Assembly (NCBI GenBank): GCA_963736505.1 | Contig: CAVTOZ010000003.1 | Coordinates: forward strand, 372,001-436,000 | Reading direction: 5' to 3' | From: Solirubrobacter sp963736505 | Lineage (GTDB): Bacteria; Actinomycetota; Thermoleophilia; Solirubrobacterales; Solirubrobacteraceae | Length of the DNA stretch: 64,000 nucleotides | Part shown: positions 1-8,591 of the stretch, piece by piece | Numbering within the stretch: the stretch's first letter is position 1 | Layout: each line of letters opens with the position of its first letter | The notes under the pieces: generated by a model | The model's database searches: none | Told to the model about the DNA's origin: nothing | Seen by the model: only the letters and a program-made list of their open reading frames with translations | Position numbers and translations under genes: made by a program

Positions 1-806
1 CGCGGCGGCGAGAAGAAGAACTCGGGGCGCACCTGCGGCAGCAGCTCGCCGATCGCGCGCGGGTCAGGCAGGCAGGTCACCGACCAGCCGAGCGTCATGG
101 CGAGGTAGTGCGTGGCCATCCGCTCGGCCGTATGTGCCATCGGCAGCCATGAGATCGTGCGCAGTCCTTCCGGCAGCGCCGCCCTGTCGAGCAGCATCTC
201 GCACTGTGCGGTCAGGTTCGCGTGCGTGAGCTCGACGCCCTTTGGCGGGCCGGTGGTGCCCGAGGTGTAGATCAGCGTGGCGAGATCGTCGGGGCGCACG
301 GACGCGGCGGCCGCGTCGGCATCGTGGTCCGCCGGCGCCGCCACCAGCAAGTCATCCCAGCGCAGCGCGCCGGCATGCGAGCCCTCGACGAGCACGATCA
401 GCTCGAGCGCCGTGCGCCCGCGCTCGCGCAGCGCGAGCGCCCGCTCGAGGAACGCCGGCTCGGTCACCAGCACCCGGCTCCCGGCGTCGCCGACGACGTG
501 CTCGGCCTGCTCGACGGTGAAGGTCGAGTAGACCGAGAACGGCGCCGCGCCGATCTGCATCGCCGCCATGTCGGCGACGTGGAACTCCGGCCGGTTGGTG
601 AGCCAGAGGGCCACCGTGTCTCCGTTGCCGACACCAAGGCCGGCGAACCCAGCGGCAGCTTCGCGCACGCGCTCGGCGTACTCGCCCCAGGTCCATTCGA
701 TCGCGCCGTCCGCGCTGCGCAACGCCGGTTCACCGGCGCGTGCGGCCGCCGTCGCGGCGAACGTCTGACAGAGCGTGGTCGTCTTCTCAATCGTCGTTGC
801 GGTCAC
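1..806 (-). CDS. long-chain acyl-CoA synthetase, N-terminal part (runs off window)
   Basis: Activates fatty acids to acyl-AMP and then acyl-CoA in the cytoplasm. I read it from a GTG at 804-806 on the minus strand, with AAGGA six bases before it; the frame is open for 268 codons to the window edge. The ANL-family P-loop YTSGTTGPPKGVELTHANL lies near residue 178, followed by WLPMAHTAERM, a form typical of the FadD15/bubblegum-like large acyl-CoA synthetases. The N-terminus (TFAATAAARAGEPALRS, then WTWGEYAERV) is also typical of that group. The C-terminal AMP-binding lobe is outside the window. The nearby ATG at 811-813 is out of frame. The family is secure; chain-length preference is unknown. 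Confidence 0.9.
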   Translation of the reverse strand, partial: MTATTIEKTTTLCQTFAATAAARAGEPALRSADGAIEWTWGEYAERVREAAAGFAGLGVGNGDTVALWLTNRPEFHVADMAAMQIGAAPFSVYSTFTVEQAEHVVGDAGSRVLVTEPAFLERALALRERGRTALELIVLVEGSHAGALRWDDLLVAAPADHDADAAAASVRPDDLATLIYTSGTTGPPKGVELTHANLTAQCEMLLDRAALPEGLRTISWLPMAHTAERMATHYLAMTLGWSVTCLPDPRAIGELLPQVRPEFFFSPP

Positions 807-954
807 GTTTCATCCTTGATCTGGTTCGGAGCGGCGACGATACGGGCGCCCCGGCAGGCTGTCGTTGGGCAGTCAGCCCAAGCTTGCTTCGCGCTCCTGT
901 GGCGAGACCACAAGCTCGGGTCGCCGCCCGCGAGGTGAGCACCCGCCTGGCGAC

Positions 955-1114
955 CGCGGGCTCAGGCTGCCCTGACCGAACACCGAGAACAGGACCGCGA
1001 CGAAGACCAATCCGCACACCGACCGCGCGCAATCGACGCCGTCGAGCACCGCGAACGCGGCAAGCAGGATCGGCACCGCGCCTTCAGCCCGCTCCAGGCG
1101 ATGAAGATGAGGGC
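955..1114 (-). pseudogene. fossil of a CPA1-type cation/proton antiporter
   Basis: On the minus strand, 1082-1114 reads ALIFIAWSGLK. After a one-base shift the next frame continues GAVPILLAAFAVLDGVD and then GLVFVAVLFSVFGQGSL, ending near 960. Joined, these make the membrane segment around the conserved GLKGAVPI motif of NhaP/CvrA-type Na+ or K+/H+ antiporters. A single missing G after the Lys codon explains the break. Only about 55 of roughly 400-500 residues remain and no start exists, so this is a remnant, not a gene. Confidence 0.6.
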
Positions 1115-1334
1115 CCGGATGCCAGCACCATGGCATGCCGCGCCGCGCGAGTGGTCGTCAACCGCCATGGCGGCCAGCCCGCGAGCATCGGCGTGCGCGG
1201 GCGAGTGCGACGCTCGTGCATACCGGGGTCGGCCGACCATGGCCCCGGCGGACTCCGCGATCGATGCTCGCCGCCGGACAAGATGCGGCGCCGCCCGGAG
1301 GAACCCAAGCCGGCGGCCGGTGTCGGCGCTCGGC

Positions 1335-1998
1335 CGAGTGCAACTCGATCGGCGGCGCCTTCTCGAAGCTCAGATCACGCACGCGGTGGATCGCTGTCGG
1401 GCAGTCGTGCAGCGGCAGGCACCCCGCGGGCGCCGGACTTGCCGGCACGGCGTAGTAGGCGTCGGCGGCGTCCCAAGCGAACCGGGAAGCCACGGCGTGG
1501 ATGGGGGCATCGACCTGCTCGTCGCGCTGGCGGCTTCGGTTGTAGCGATGCACGACGCTGACGTTGGACTCTCTGTCGCGCACGAGCAGCCAGTAGATCG
1601 AGCTGCCGTACGCGGTCGGGTTCATCGCGTCGAGGAAGTCGACCGCTGCGCCACAGCGCGAGACGGCATCGTAGGAGGTCCTGGCCAGCCACGGCTCCAC
1701 TCGCGCACGTCGGAGACGGCACGCGTGCGCCGTGGACGTCCACGCTGTACGCCTGCTGGTTCGCGACGCGCTCTGAACGTCGCCCCGGATGGGCGAGCGA
1801 GCGCTGTAGAGCACGCCCTTCGGTGGCGTGTCCCTAGCTGCTGCCGTCCCAGGCGCTGTACAGGACGTGTCCTGATCCCGCCGCCAAGGGAGTGGGGCGC
1901 GCCGTCGTCGCGATCACGCGGTCGTCGGCTGCTTAGGCGGGCGGCGCCGCGGCGGCCAGGGCCAGCGCGGCGCCCACGATGGTGCGGTAAACGGGCAT
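1335..1998 (-). pseudogene. decayed secreted protein of unknown function
   Basis: An ATG at 1996-1998 (minus) starts MPVYRTIVGAALALAAAAPP, a clear Sec signal peptide. A TAA interrupts the frame about 22 codons in, at the expected cleavage site. The same frame then continues AADDRVIATTARPTPLAAGS and HVLYSAWDGSS to a TAG. A second frame downstream has good protein character: TSYDAVSRCGAAVDFLDAMN, SSIYWLLVRDRESNVSVVHR, ASRFAWDAADAYYAVPA, CLPLHDCPTAIHRV. I read these as pieces of one secreted, probably beta-rich protein that has suffered stops and a frameshift. I cannot name the family. Confidence 0.5.
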
Positions 1999-2085
1999 GC
2001 CTTCCACGTCTACCGGCGCCGATCCACGGCACGGGACACCCAGGGTGGAATCGGCTTCCACCCGGTTCGACGGCTTACGAAGTCG

Positions 2086-2370
2086 TCAGAGGCGGCGCTC
2101 CAGACGCATCTCGCACCGATCCACGGACACGCGAGTGCCGGGCGTGTCCGCGGGGTCCATCGCGCTGAACGCCTTGTCGCCTTCGCTCATGTCCTCGGCG
2201 CTGTCGAAGAGCTGAAGGACGACGGCGGTTCCCTGCTCTGCATCGACGAGAACCTGCAAGCCCGATGCAGGGACTCCTGGTGGCGGTCCTTCTGCCTCCT
2301 CGACTTGGGCGAGCAGCGAGTCCATCCTCTCGGAGGTCACATCGGTGAAGCGGACGACGCGGACGTACAC
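2086..2370 (-). CDS. small dimeric alpha/beta-barrel-like protein, unknown function
   Basis: 94 residues from a GTG at 2368-2370, with AAGGAG eight bases before it. The pattern strand-helix-strand-strand (YVRVVRFTDV; helix around SLLAQVEEAEGPPPGVPA; LQVLVDAEQGTAVVLQLFDS; helix AEDMSEGDKAFSAM; VSVDRCEMRL) looks like the ferredoxin-like fold of ABM or stress-responsive barrel proteins. No catalytic residue can be assigned. It stands alone, facing the graveyard at 0.8-2.0 kb. Confidence 0.6.
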   Translation of the reverse strand: MYVRVVRFTDVTSERMDSLLAQVEEAEGPPPGVPASGLQVLVDAEQGTAVVLQLFDSAEDMSEGDKAFSAMDPADTPGTRVSVDRCEMRLERRL

Positions 2371-2445
2371 GGCGGCATCTCCTTCGCTCGTGCTGTGAGG
2401 AGCCGAGCCTACCGCTCACGCGGAGGCGCACCGATGAGGCCCCGG

Positions 2446-2991
2446 CTAGCCAGCGGGCTCAAGGGCCGCCAGCGCCTCGCCCGCGGCCAGGATCAAGGCT
2501 CTCGCGCCACGGTTGTGATGAAGCGGGCCGCCGCCGTCGGTGAGCAGCACGCGCACGAGCGCAACCCCGCAGACGTCGACGGCGTCAGGCCGTTCGAGGC
2601 GATCGGCCAGCGCGCACACGTCCCGGCGGGCGAGGAAGACGTGCGGACCGTAGGCACGCACGGGGACGCCGCGACGGATCGGGGTCTCAGACACTGTGGC
2701 TGCCGTCCGCAGGGAGTGGGCCAGCTGTCGCCGCGTCTCGGGCGCGATGAGCCTGCGAGCGTGCAGCGTAAGGGCGACGCTCGATTCCGGGTCGGCACCA
2801 CGCGCGAGCGCTCGATCCAGCCCCGGCGCTTGAAGCCGGGCTCGGATGCGATCCCAGGCGCTGACGCGATGCAAGATGAAGCCGCGATCGGGATCGTCGA
2901 CAAGCGTGAGCTCGAGCTGTTCCGTCCTCAGCCCCCGAGGCGATGGCCTCGGTCGCCGCACCCTCCCGACCGCGTGGAGCATGGTCATCAA
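2446..2991 (-). CDS. hypothetical protein, 181 aa
   Basis: The frame is open from 3084, but I prefer the ATG at 2991 (MTMLHAVGRVRRPRPSPRGL) because the residues before it have no protein character. Visible features are an Arg-rich N-terminus, a helical middle (SSVALTLHARRLIAPETRRQ) and a C-terminus ending LLTDGGGPLHHNRGA plus a helix. The ending resembles small actinobacterial hypotheticals that finish with a 'TDGGSPLY' segment. No signal peptide or membrane segment. It is divergent from the permease at 3225. Confidence 0.5.
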   Translation of the reverse strand: MMTMLHAVGRVRRPRPSPRGLRTEQLELTLVDDPDRGFILHRVSAWDRIRARLQAPGLDRALARGADPESSVALTLHARRLIAPETRRQLAHSLRTAATVSETPIRRGVPVRAYGPHVFLARRDVCALADRLERPDAVDVCGVALVRVLLTDGGGPLHHNRGARALILAAGEALAALEPAG

Positions 2992-3224
2992 AGTCTCGCC
3001 CCAGCGAGGGCCTGCCGCCATGGGTAGCGGTGACCACCCGCGCTGCGCACTACTGACCATTGCCTGCTTCACCGCCGAAGTCACGAGATGCGGAGGCGTA
3101 TCCTTCGCGCCGGGTGTGCCGGGAAGTCTGGTCGGCGGGTGTTCCCATGCCGCCGATCGCTCGCCATCTCACGTCTGATCCGCTCGTCGTCGCGCGGTCG
3201 GGGCCGCGCTGCTGAGGCAGAAGC

Positions 3225-5162
3225 ATGGCTCGCCGGCGCCTGGAGGGTCTGGAGCGCGTGCTGGGCGTCAACGCGCTGTTCTCGACGGCGTACGGGAACG
3301 TGGGCTCGTCGATCTACTACGCCCTCGGTCTCGTCGCTTCGTACGCGCTCGGTCTGACCCCGGTCGTATTCGTGATCACCGGGATGTTCTTCATCTGCAC
3401 GGCCGCGACCTACGCCGAGGCCACCGCGATGTACCCCGAGGCCGGAGGCTCGTCGAGTTTCGCGCGCCGGGCGTTCAACGAGTTCTGGTCGTTCTTCGCC
3501 GCGTGGGGCCAGATGCTCAACTACGTCGTCACCGTCGCCATCTCGGCGTTCTTCGTCCCGCACTATCTCGGGACGGTCTTCTGGCCCGCGCTTCGCCACG
3601 CGCCGGGCGACATCGTCGGAGGCGCGGTGATCATCGCGATCCTGGCGGCGATCAACGTGGTCGGCGTCAAGGAGTCGGCCGGCTTGAACATCGGACTGGC
3701 AGTCGTCGACTTCCTCACGCAGCTGCTGCTGGTCGTGATCGGCGTGTTCCTCGTGCTCACCCCGAACCCGGACGTGCTGGTTCAGAACGTCCATCTGGGC
3801 GTCGCGCCGACCTGGAAGGACTTCATCCTCGCGATCCCGATCGGCATGATCGCCTACACAGGGATCGAGACGATCTCCAACATGGCCGAGGAGGCCAAGG
3901 ACGAGCTCAGGACGATCCCCGCGGCGATCAAACGCGTCGAGGTCGCCGTCTTCGCCATCTACTTCACGCTGCCGGCGGTGGCGCTCGTCGCCCTGCCCGT
4001 CAAGAGGATGGCCGACGGGAGCTACGAGACGCTGCTTGGACTGCCGGAGGAAAAGGGCGGCTACTCCGGCGATCCGATCGCCGGAGTGGTGGCGAATCTC
4101 AATCTCGGCTCGTTCCAGAGACCGGCCGAGGTATACGTCGGGATCCTCGCCGCCACGATCCTCTTCCTCGCCACGAACGCGGGCCTGATCGGCGTGTCGC
4201 GGCTCGTCTACTCGATGGGCATCCACCGCCAGCTCCCGGATCAGCTGCGACGGCTGCATCCGAAGTTCCGGACGCCGTGGATCGGGATCGTCGTGTTCGG
4301 GGTCGTCGCGATCCTGATCACCCTGCCGGGTCAAGCGACGTTCCTGGGCAACCTCTACGCGTTCGGCGCGATGCTGTCGTTCACGATCGCGCACTCCGCG
4401 GTCGTACGACTGCGCCTGACTGAGCCGGACTTCCCTCGTCCCTACCGAGGTCCCGGGAACATCCGTGTCGGCGGGCGTGACCTGCCCCTGTTCGCAATAG
4501 TCGGCGGGCTCGCGACGGCGGCCGCATTCGCAGTCACTGTCGTCCTCCATCCCGACGTGGCGATCACCGGCGTCGCCTGGCTCACCCTCGGCGTCGTCGT
4601 CTACATCCTCTATCGCCGGTCGCAGGATCTGGACCTGGTCTCGACGCACAAGGTCGCGATCCCGCAGCCGGTGGTGGAGCACGAAGCCGAGTACGACTCG
4701 GTTCTTGTGCCGCTCGCCGACGGCGAGTACGACCGCTCGGTCGTCGCCACCGCCGCAAAGCTCGCCGCGCGCAAGCGGAGGGGCATCCACGTCCTTGCGC
4801 TCATCACCGTACCGGCGTCGCTGCCCATCCGCGCCGCCATGCCCGAGGCCGAGGCGGCGGCGGAGAGCATGATCGAGCAGGCGAAGGTCCAGGCCGGCGC
4901 GCGCGTGTCCGGGCACGTCGAGAAGATCCGCTCCGGTCAGGCCGGACGGCGGATCATCGAAGAGGCGATCGACATGCGAGCCGCGGCGATCGTGATGCCG
5001 CTGCCGCGCCGGGTCAGCGGCGGCTCGCTGTTCGGCAAGACGCTCGAGACGGTTCTGACGGAGCGTCCGTGCCGGGTGATCATCGAGACGCGGCCCGATC
5101 CGGCGGCCGCTCGGCGTCACGCGAGACAGCCGGCGCGTAGCCTGAGGCGAGAGCGACGATGA
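3225..5162 (+). CDS. APC-family amino-acid permease with C-terminal universal-stress (UspA) domain
   Basis: 645 residues. Residues 1-460 form about 12 membrane helices with APC hallmarks: the TM1 turn FSTAYGNVGSSIYYALG, then EATAMYPEAGGSSSFARRAF, and IGMIAYTGIETISNMAEEAK near TM6. After RRSQDLDLVSTHK the protein becomes soluble, and EYDSVLVPLADGEYDRSVVA begins a UspA-like domain to about residue 630. This architecture is known for amino-acid transporters whose cytosolic Usp module may bind nucleotide. The substrate is not predictable. GAGG lies eight bases before the ATG. The stop overlaps the start of the response regulator in ATGA, so the two are co-translated. Confidence 0.88.
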   Translation: MARRRLEGLERVLGVNALFSTAYGNVGSSIYYALGLVASYALGLTPVVFVITGMFFICTAATYAEATAMYPEAGGSSSFARRAFNEFWSFFAAWGQMLNYVVTVAISAFFVPHYLGTVFWPALRHAPGDIVGGAVIIAILAAINVVGVKESAGLNIGLAVVDFLTQLLLVVIGVFLVLTPNPDVLVQNVHLGVAPTWKDFILAIPIGMIAYTGIETISNMAEEAKDELRTIPAAIKRVEVAVFAIYFTLPAVALVALPVKRMADGSYETLLGLPEEKGGYSGDPIAGVVANLNLGSFQRPAEVYVGILAATILFLATNAGLIGVSRLVYSMGIHRQLPDQLRRLHPKFRTPWIGIVVFGVVAILITLPGQATFLGNLYAFGAMLSFTIAHSAVVRLRLTEPDFPRPYRGPGNIRVGGRDLPLFAIVGGLATAAAFAVTVVLHPDVAITGVAWLTLGVVVYILYRRSQDLDLVSTHKVAIPQPVVEHEAEYDSVLVPLADGEYDRSVVATAAKLAARKRRGIHVLALITVPASLPIRAAMPEAEAAAESMIEQAKVQAGARVSGHVEKIRSGQAGRRIIEEAIDMRAAAIVMPLPRRVSGGSLFGKTLETVLTERPCRVIIETRPDPAAARRHARQPARSLRRERR

Positions 5163-5794
5163 GCACGGTGCGGATACTGCTCGCGGACGACCACCCGATC
5201 GTCCGGCGCGGGCTGCGCGATCTGTTGGAGTCCGAGCCCGATCTACGCGTCGTGGCGGAGGCGAGCGACGGCGCTGAGGCCGTGCATCTGGCGGGCGAAA
5301 GGGCGATTGACCTTGCGATCCTCGACATCACGATGCCGCGCATGACCGGGCTGCAGGTAGCCGCCGCGCTTGCCGCGCGCCCCGATCCGCCGAAGCTGCT
5401 GATGCTCTCGATGCACGAGAACGAGCAGTTCGCCGTCGAGGCCCTGCGCGCGGGCGCGTCCGCCTTCGTGCTCAAGACGAGCGCCGACCGGGAGCTGGTG
5501 GCGGCCTGTCGTGCGGTCCTGCGCGGCGAGACCTTCCTGCACGCCGGCGCCGTCGGGGCGCTCGTGCGCGCCCAGCTGGCCGGAGAACGGCGCTCGGATC
5601 AGCTGACACCGCGCGAGCTTGAGGTGCTCAAGCTTGTCGCCGAGGGGCACACGAGCCAGGAGATCGCCGACACGCTCTGCATCAGCATCAAGACCGTGCA
5701 TCGCCATCGCGCCAGCCTGTTGGACAAGTTGAAGCTCCGCGACCGGGTGGACTTGACGCGCTATGCGATCAAGCGCGGCCTCGTCGAACCCTGA
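5159..5794 (+). CDS. NarL/LuxR-family response regulator
   Basis: 211 residues. The N-terminal receiver has the acidic pair D10/D11, phospho-acceptor D56 (ILDITMPRMTG), S84 and K106. Residues 145-205 are a LuxR-type HTH (LTPRELEVLKLVAEGHTSQE, then SIKTVHRHRASLLDKL). It binds DNA after phosphorylation by a HisKA_3-type kinase. It overlaps the permease gene by 4 nt, so it probably reports on or controls that transport. A matching kinase type is encoded at 6893-7876 on the other strand, which is a possible partner although not in the same operon. Confidence 0.92.
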   Translation: MSTVRILLADDHPIVRRGLRDLLESEPDLRVVAEASDGAEAVHLAGERAIDLAILDITMPRMTGLQVAAALAARPDPPKLLMLSMHENEQFAVEALRAGASAFVLKTSADRELVAACRAVLRGETFLHAGAVGALVRAQLAGERRSDQLTPRELEVLKLVAEGHTSQEIADTLCISIKTVHRHRASLLDKLKLRDRVDLTRYAIKRGLVEP

Positions 5795-5920
5795 CGGTTA
5801 CAGGCCGCAAGATGCGCAGTGTCACCGAGTCGGCACGACGTCGCCCCTGCGAGGAGAGGGGGAACGCTCCGATGGGCAGCGCGCTCCCGCTCGATTGCCG
5901 GCTTCGGGCCGGTCCCTGGC

Positions 5921-6781
5921 CTAGTCGTTCAGGAAGTCGCGGATTGCGTCCGAGACGGCTTGCCTCGCCGCCCCGAGCCAGAACAGGTGACTGTGGGCGC
6001 CGGTGTCGACCAGGCGGACGTCGTGAATCGTGCGCACGAAATCCTCGGCGTGCGCGAACACGACGCCGCGGTCGTGGCGCGAAGCCGTGACAAGCGTCGC
6101 GCACGGCACCGAGCGCAGGACCGACGCTCGGTACGCCGACCGGGCGGCCGACGCCTGACGCAGATCAGACACGAACCCGCTGCCGGAGTCCAGCGCCGCG
6201 AACATGCTTCGTGCCGCGTCGCGGTCGGCCGAGCTCCAACTGTTCCACCACTCAGCGATGGGCAGCGTGGAAAGAGAGGCCATCACCAACCGGAGTCCGG
6301 CATCTGAGGACGTCAGGGCGCGCACCGTTCGCCATGTCAGGCGCTGGAGACGGGGATGAAAGACCAGCGGTCCGCCGAGGTGCTCGATGGCGGTGTCCGG
6401 ATACGGCCGCGATGACGGCGCGCAGCTGTGCAAGATGAGCCGAGGGGCAAGCTGGGGGAGAGCCGTTGCGACGTGGACGGCCTGTAGTCCCCCGAAGCTC
6501 AGCCCCGCGGTTGCGGCGGCTCGCTCGACGGCGAGCCGCTCACATACCTCGGCGACAACGGGCACGAATTCCGCGGCGGTGAGGTCGCCAACATCCGTGA
6601 GCCCGTAACCAGGCCGCGAGAAGGTCAGTGCGCGATACCCCAGTTCGGCATAGAGGTCGGCACACACAGGAGTCGCCGCAGTAGCGTGGCCGCCGGGGAA
6701 GAACAGGACCACGTCAGCCTCTCCCGGTGTGAACGCGACCTCGACGCCGCCTACCGAGGTGTCCACAACGCGCGTCTGCAT
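5921..6781 (-). CDS. alpha/beta-fold hydrolase
   Basis: 286 residues with the full hydrolase layout: oxyanion region VLFFPGGHATAATP, nucleophile elbow GLSFGGLQ (Ser near residue 94), and a late HLFWLG carrying the catalytic His after DTGAHS. The acid is probably the Asp of TASRHDRG. No signal peptide, so it is cytoplasmic. Substrate unknown; the sequence resembles general esterase or haloperoxidase-type hydrolases. It lies between a response regulator and a histidine kinase, with no evidence that it shares their promoter. Confidence 0.82.
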   Translation of the reverse strand: MQTRVVDTSVGGVEVAFTPGEADVVLFFPGGHATAATPVCADLYAELGYRALTFSRPGYGLTDVGDLTAAEFVPVVAEVCERLAVERAAATAGLSFGGLQAVHVATALPQLAPRLILHSCAPSSRPYPDTAIEHLGGPLVFHPRLQRLTWRTVRALTSSDAGLRLVMASLSTLPIAEWWNSWSSADRDAARSMFAALDSGSGFVSDLRQASAARSAYRASVLRSVPCATLVTASRHDRGVVFAHAEDFVRTIHDVRLVDTGAHSHLFWLGAARQAVSDAIRDFLND

Positions 6782-6892
6782 ACGGCAATTCTGCTGCTCC
6801 CGACACGTGGCCTCGCCGGATCGAGATGGGCAGCGATCACCATCCCGGCTCGGCAGCGATGAGCACTAAGGCGAGATGACGCCGCTCATCCG

Positions 6893-7876
6893 CTACGCGG
6901 GAATCTCAAGGCGCACTTCGGTCCCGGTCCAGCCGGCAGGCTCTACGGTCAGCCGCCCGCCGATCAGCAGGGCACGCTCGCGCATCCCTCGGATGCCGGC
7001 GCCGTGCTCGGCGGCGCGTTGCGGGATCCCGATGCCGTCGTCACGGACCACGAGCGCTACGCCGTCGGTGCCGGCGCGCAAGGACAGCTGCGCACGCTGG
7101 GCGCCGCTGTGGCGCACGACGTTGGTCAGACCCTCCTGCGCGACGCGGTAGACGACGAGCTCTTCCTCGGCGTCGAGCTCCAAGTCGGTGTCGAACTCGT
7201 GATCGACCTCGATCGGCGTTCGTTCGGCCAGCGCCTCCAGCGCGCTGACCAGGCCGAGCTCGTCGAGCGCCTCCGGGCGCAAGCGGCGCGCGATCTCTCG
7301 TGCGTCATCGGCGCCGCGACGCGCGGCGTCGCGGAGGCCTTCTAGATCCTCGCGCAGCTGATCGGGAGCGCGTCGGACGAGTGCCTCGCTACGGAGCAGG
7401 AGTCCCGTGAGCGTCTGTCCGACCTCATCGTGCAGCTCGCGCGCGATCCGCCGCCGCTCGTTCTCTTGCGCCGACAGCGCGCGCCGCGCGCTCTCGCGCC
7501 GCTCGCTCTCCAGCCGTTCAAGCATCTCGTTGAACGCGTCGGCGAGCGCGGCCACATCATCCGGAGCCGGCCCGATATCGACCCGGTGACCGGGATCGAG
7601 CGGGTCGACTTGGCGCATCAGCCGAGTCAGGCTCGCCAGCGGCGCGAGCGCCCGCCGCAGCAGGACCAGCCACGCGATCAGCATCAGCGCGACTCCCGCC
7701 AGCACCAGGACGAACTGCCAGAACGTAATCGGCACCGACACCGACATCGGCGTGACGATCAGCAGTGCCGCCGCGACGACCAGCACCGCCGCATAGCGGG
7801 CATACAGGCCGCGGAACAGCGTCGCGCGGCGCCGCCTCACCGGCGGACGACCTCGGACCGAATCGATCGCGCCCAC
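6893..7876 (-). CDS. sensor histidine kinase, HisKA_3 (NarX/DegS) type
   Basis: 327 residues from a GTG. Two membrane helices lie at about 27-45 and 52-74 with almost no external loop, so there is no extracellular sensor. A HAMP linker follows (about 75-125), then the HisKA_3 dimerization helix NERRRIARELHDEVGQTLTG with phospho-acceptor H149. The HATPase domain has N252 (EGLTNVVRHS), DDGIGI at 279-284 and GAGIRGMRERA at 292-302. It phosphorylates a NarL-type regulator; the nearest in the window is at 5159-5794. It probably senses a membrane or cytoplasmic cue. Confidence 0.92.
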   Translation of the reverse strand: MGAIDSVRGRPPVRRRRATLFRGLYARYAAVLVVAAALLIVTPMSVSVPITFWQFVLVLAGVALMLIAWLVLLRRALAPLASLTRLMRQVDPLDPGHRVDIGPAPDDVAALADAFNEMLERLESERRESARRALSAQENERRRIARELHDEVGQTLTGLLLRSEALVRRAPDQLREDLEGLRDAARRGADDAREIARRLRPEALDELGLVSALEALAERTPIEVDHEFDTDLELDAEEELVVYRVAQEGLTNVVRHSGAQRAQLSLRAGTDGVALVVRDDGIGIPQRAAEHGAGIRGMRERALLIGGRLTVEPAGWTGTEVRLEIPA

Positions 7877-7907
7877 GCCGACGATCGTGGCACACGACGA
7901 GCCCGAG

Positions 7908-8040
7908 TCAACGCTTGAGGTCGATCAGCTCCTGGAGCATCTCGGCGGCGGTGGTGATCACGCGCGCGTTCGCCGCGCTCGGCGACGATCATGTTCGTGA
8001 ACGTCTGCGCGAGGTCGACTTGGACATCTCCTGGCGCTCG
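7908..8040 (-). pseudogene. C-terminal fossil of a flagellar hook-type protein (FlgE/FlgG family)
   Basis: Minus strand, ending at the TGA complementary to 7908-7910: NARVITTAAEMLQELIDLKR. Upstream and shifted in frame is VDLAQTFTNMIVAERG. Together these give the invariant C-terminus of flagellar hook and rod proteins (VDLAxEFTNMIVAQRGFQAN, then ARVITTADEMLQELINLKR), with the few codons between RG and N deleted. About 45 residues survive and a further shift precedes them. No flagellar gene is nearby. This explains most of the 330-bp gap between the kinase and the SnoaL-like gene. Confidence 0.7.
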
Positions 8041-8205
8041 GCTACGCCGGTCGCGTCCGATCCGCGGCTGGACCCTCGTGACGTCCGAGGGTGTCGCCGA
8101 CGACGGCGATGTCGCCGCTCGCTGCCCGCCAGGCGCTGAGTCTCCGCGTCGCCCGCGTTTCGCTCGCCGTGGTCAGTTACCTCGATCGGTGGTGTCTGAA
8201 GGTGT

Positions 8206-8591
8206 ATGGACACCATCGAGATGACCGCGAAGCAGGCCGTGGCCGAGTACTACGACGCGTGGCGCGACCGCCGCGGGGATATGAGCGCGGTGCCGCTCGC
8301 CGAGGACTTCCGCTTCCTCGGCCCTGTGGCGAGCTTCGAGACGGCCGAGGGGTATCGCGAGATGGCGCGCCAGGCCGGCGCGGCGGTGACGCGCTTCGAG
8401 GTTCGCCGCCAGTTCGTGGATGGCAATACGGTGTGCTCGATGTCGATTCGATCGTCGATTGGCAGATGGCGATGCCGGGCCTCGGGCGGATGACCGCGGC
8501 TGAGCTGCTGGAGGTGGAGGACGGCGTGATCGTGCGAGGCGAGCTGATCTATGACGCGGAGGCGCTGCGCCGCGCCATGGAGGCGGCGTGA
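8206..8591 (+). pseudogene. SnoaL-like (NTF2-fold) protein, broken by a -1 frameshift
   Basis: The first frame gives an NTF2-like N-terminus (KQAVAEYYDAWRDRRGDMSA, then EDFRFLGPVASFETAEGYRE and VRRQFVDGNTVCSM). At about 8440 the sense moves to the -1 frame: SIVDWQMAMPGLGRMTAAEL, then EDGVIVRGELIYDAEALRR. Rejoined, it would be about 128 residues, a normal SnoaL-like length. The stop overlaps the GTG start of the ECF sigma factor (GTGA). Many ECF factors of this kind carry the same fold as a C-terminal sensor, so the two likely worked together. It may be a sequencing error or a real mutation. Confidence 0.7.

Noticed and set aside
3081..5120. 679-aa open frame on the minus strand opposite the permease
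   Set aside because: Its translation is Arg/Asp/His-rich low-complexity text, the usual antisense shadow of a high-GC membrane protein gene; the plus-strand permease is clear.
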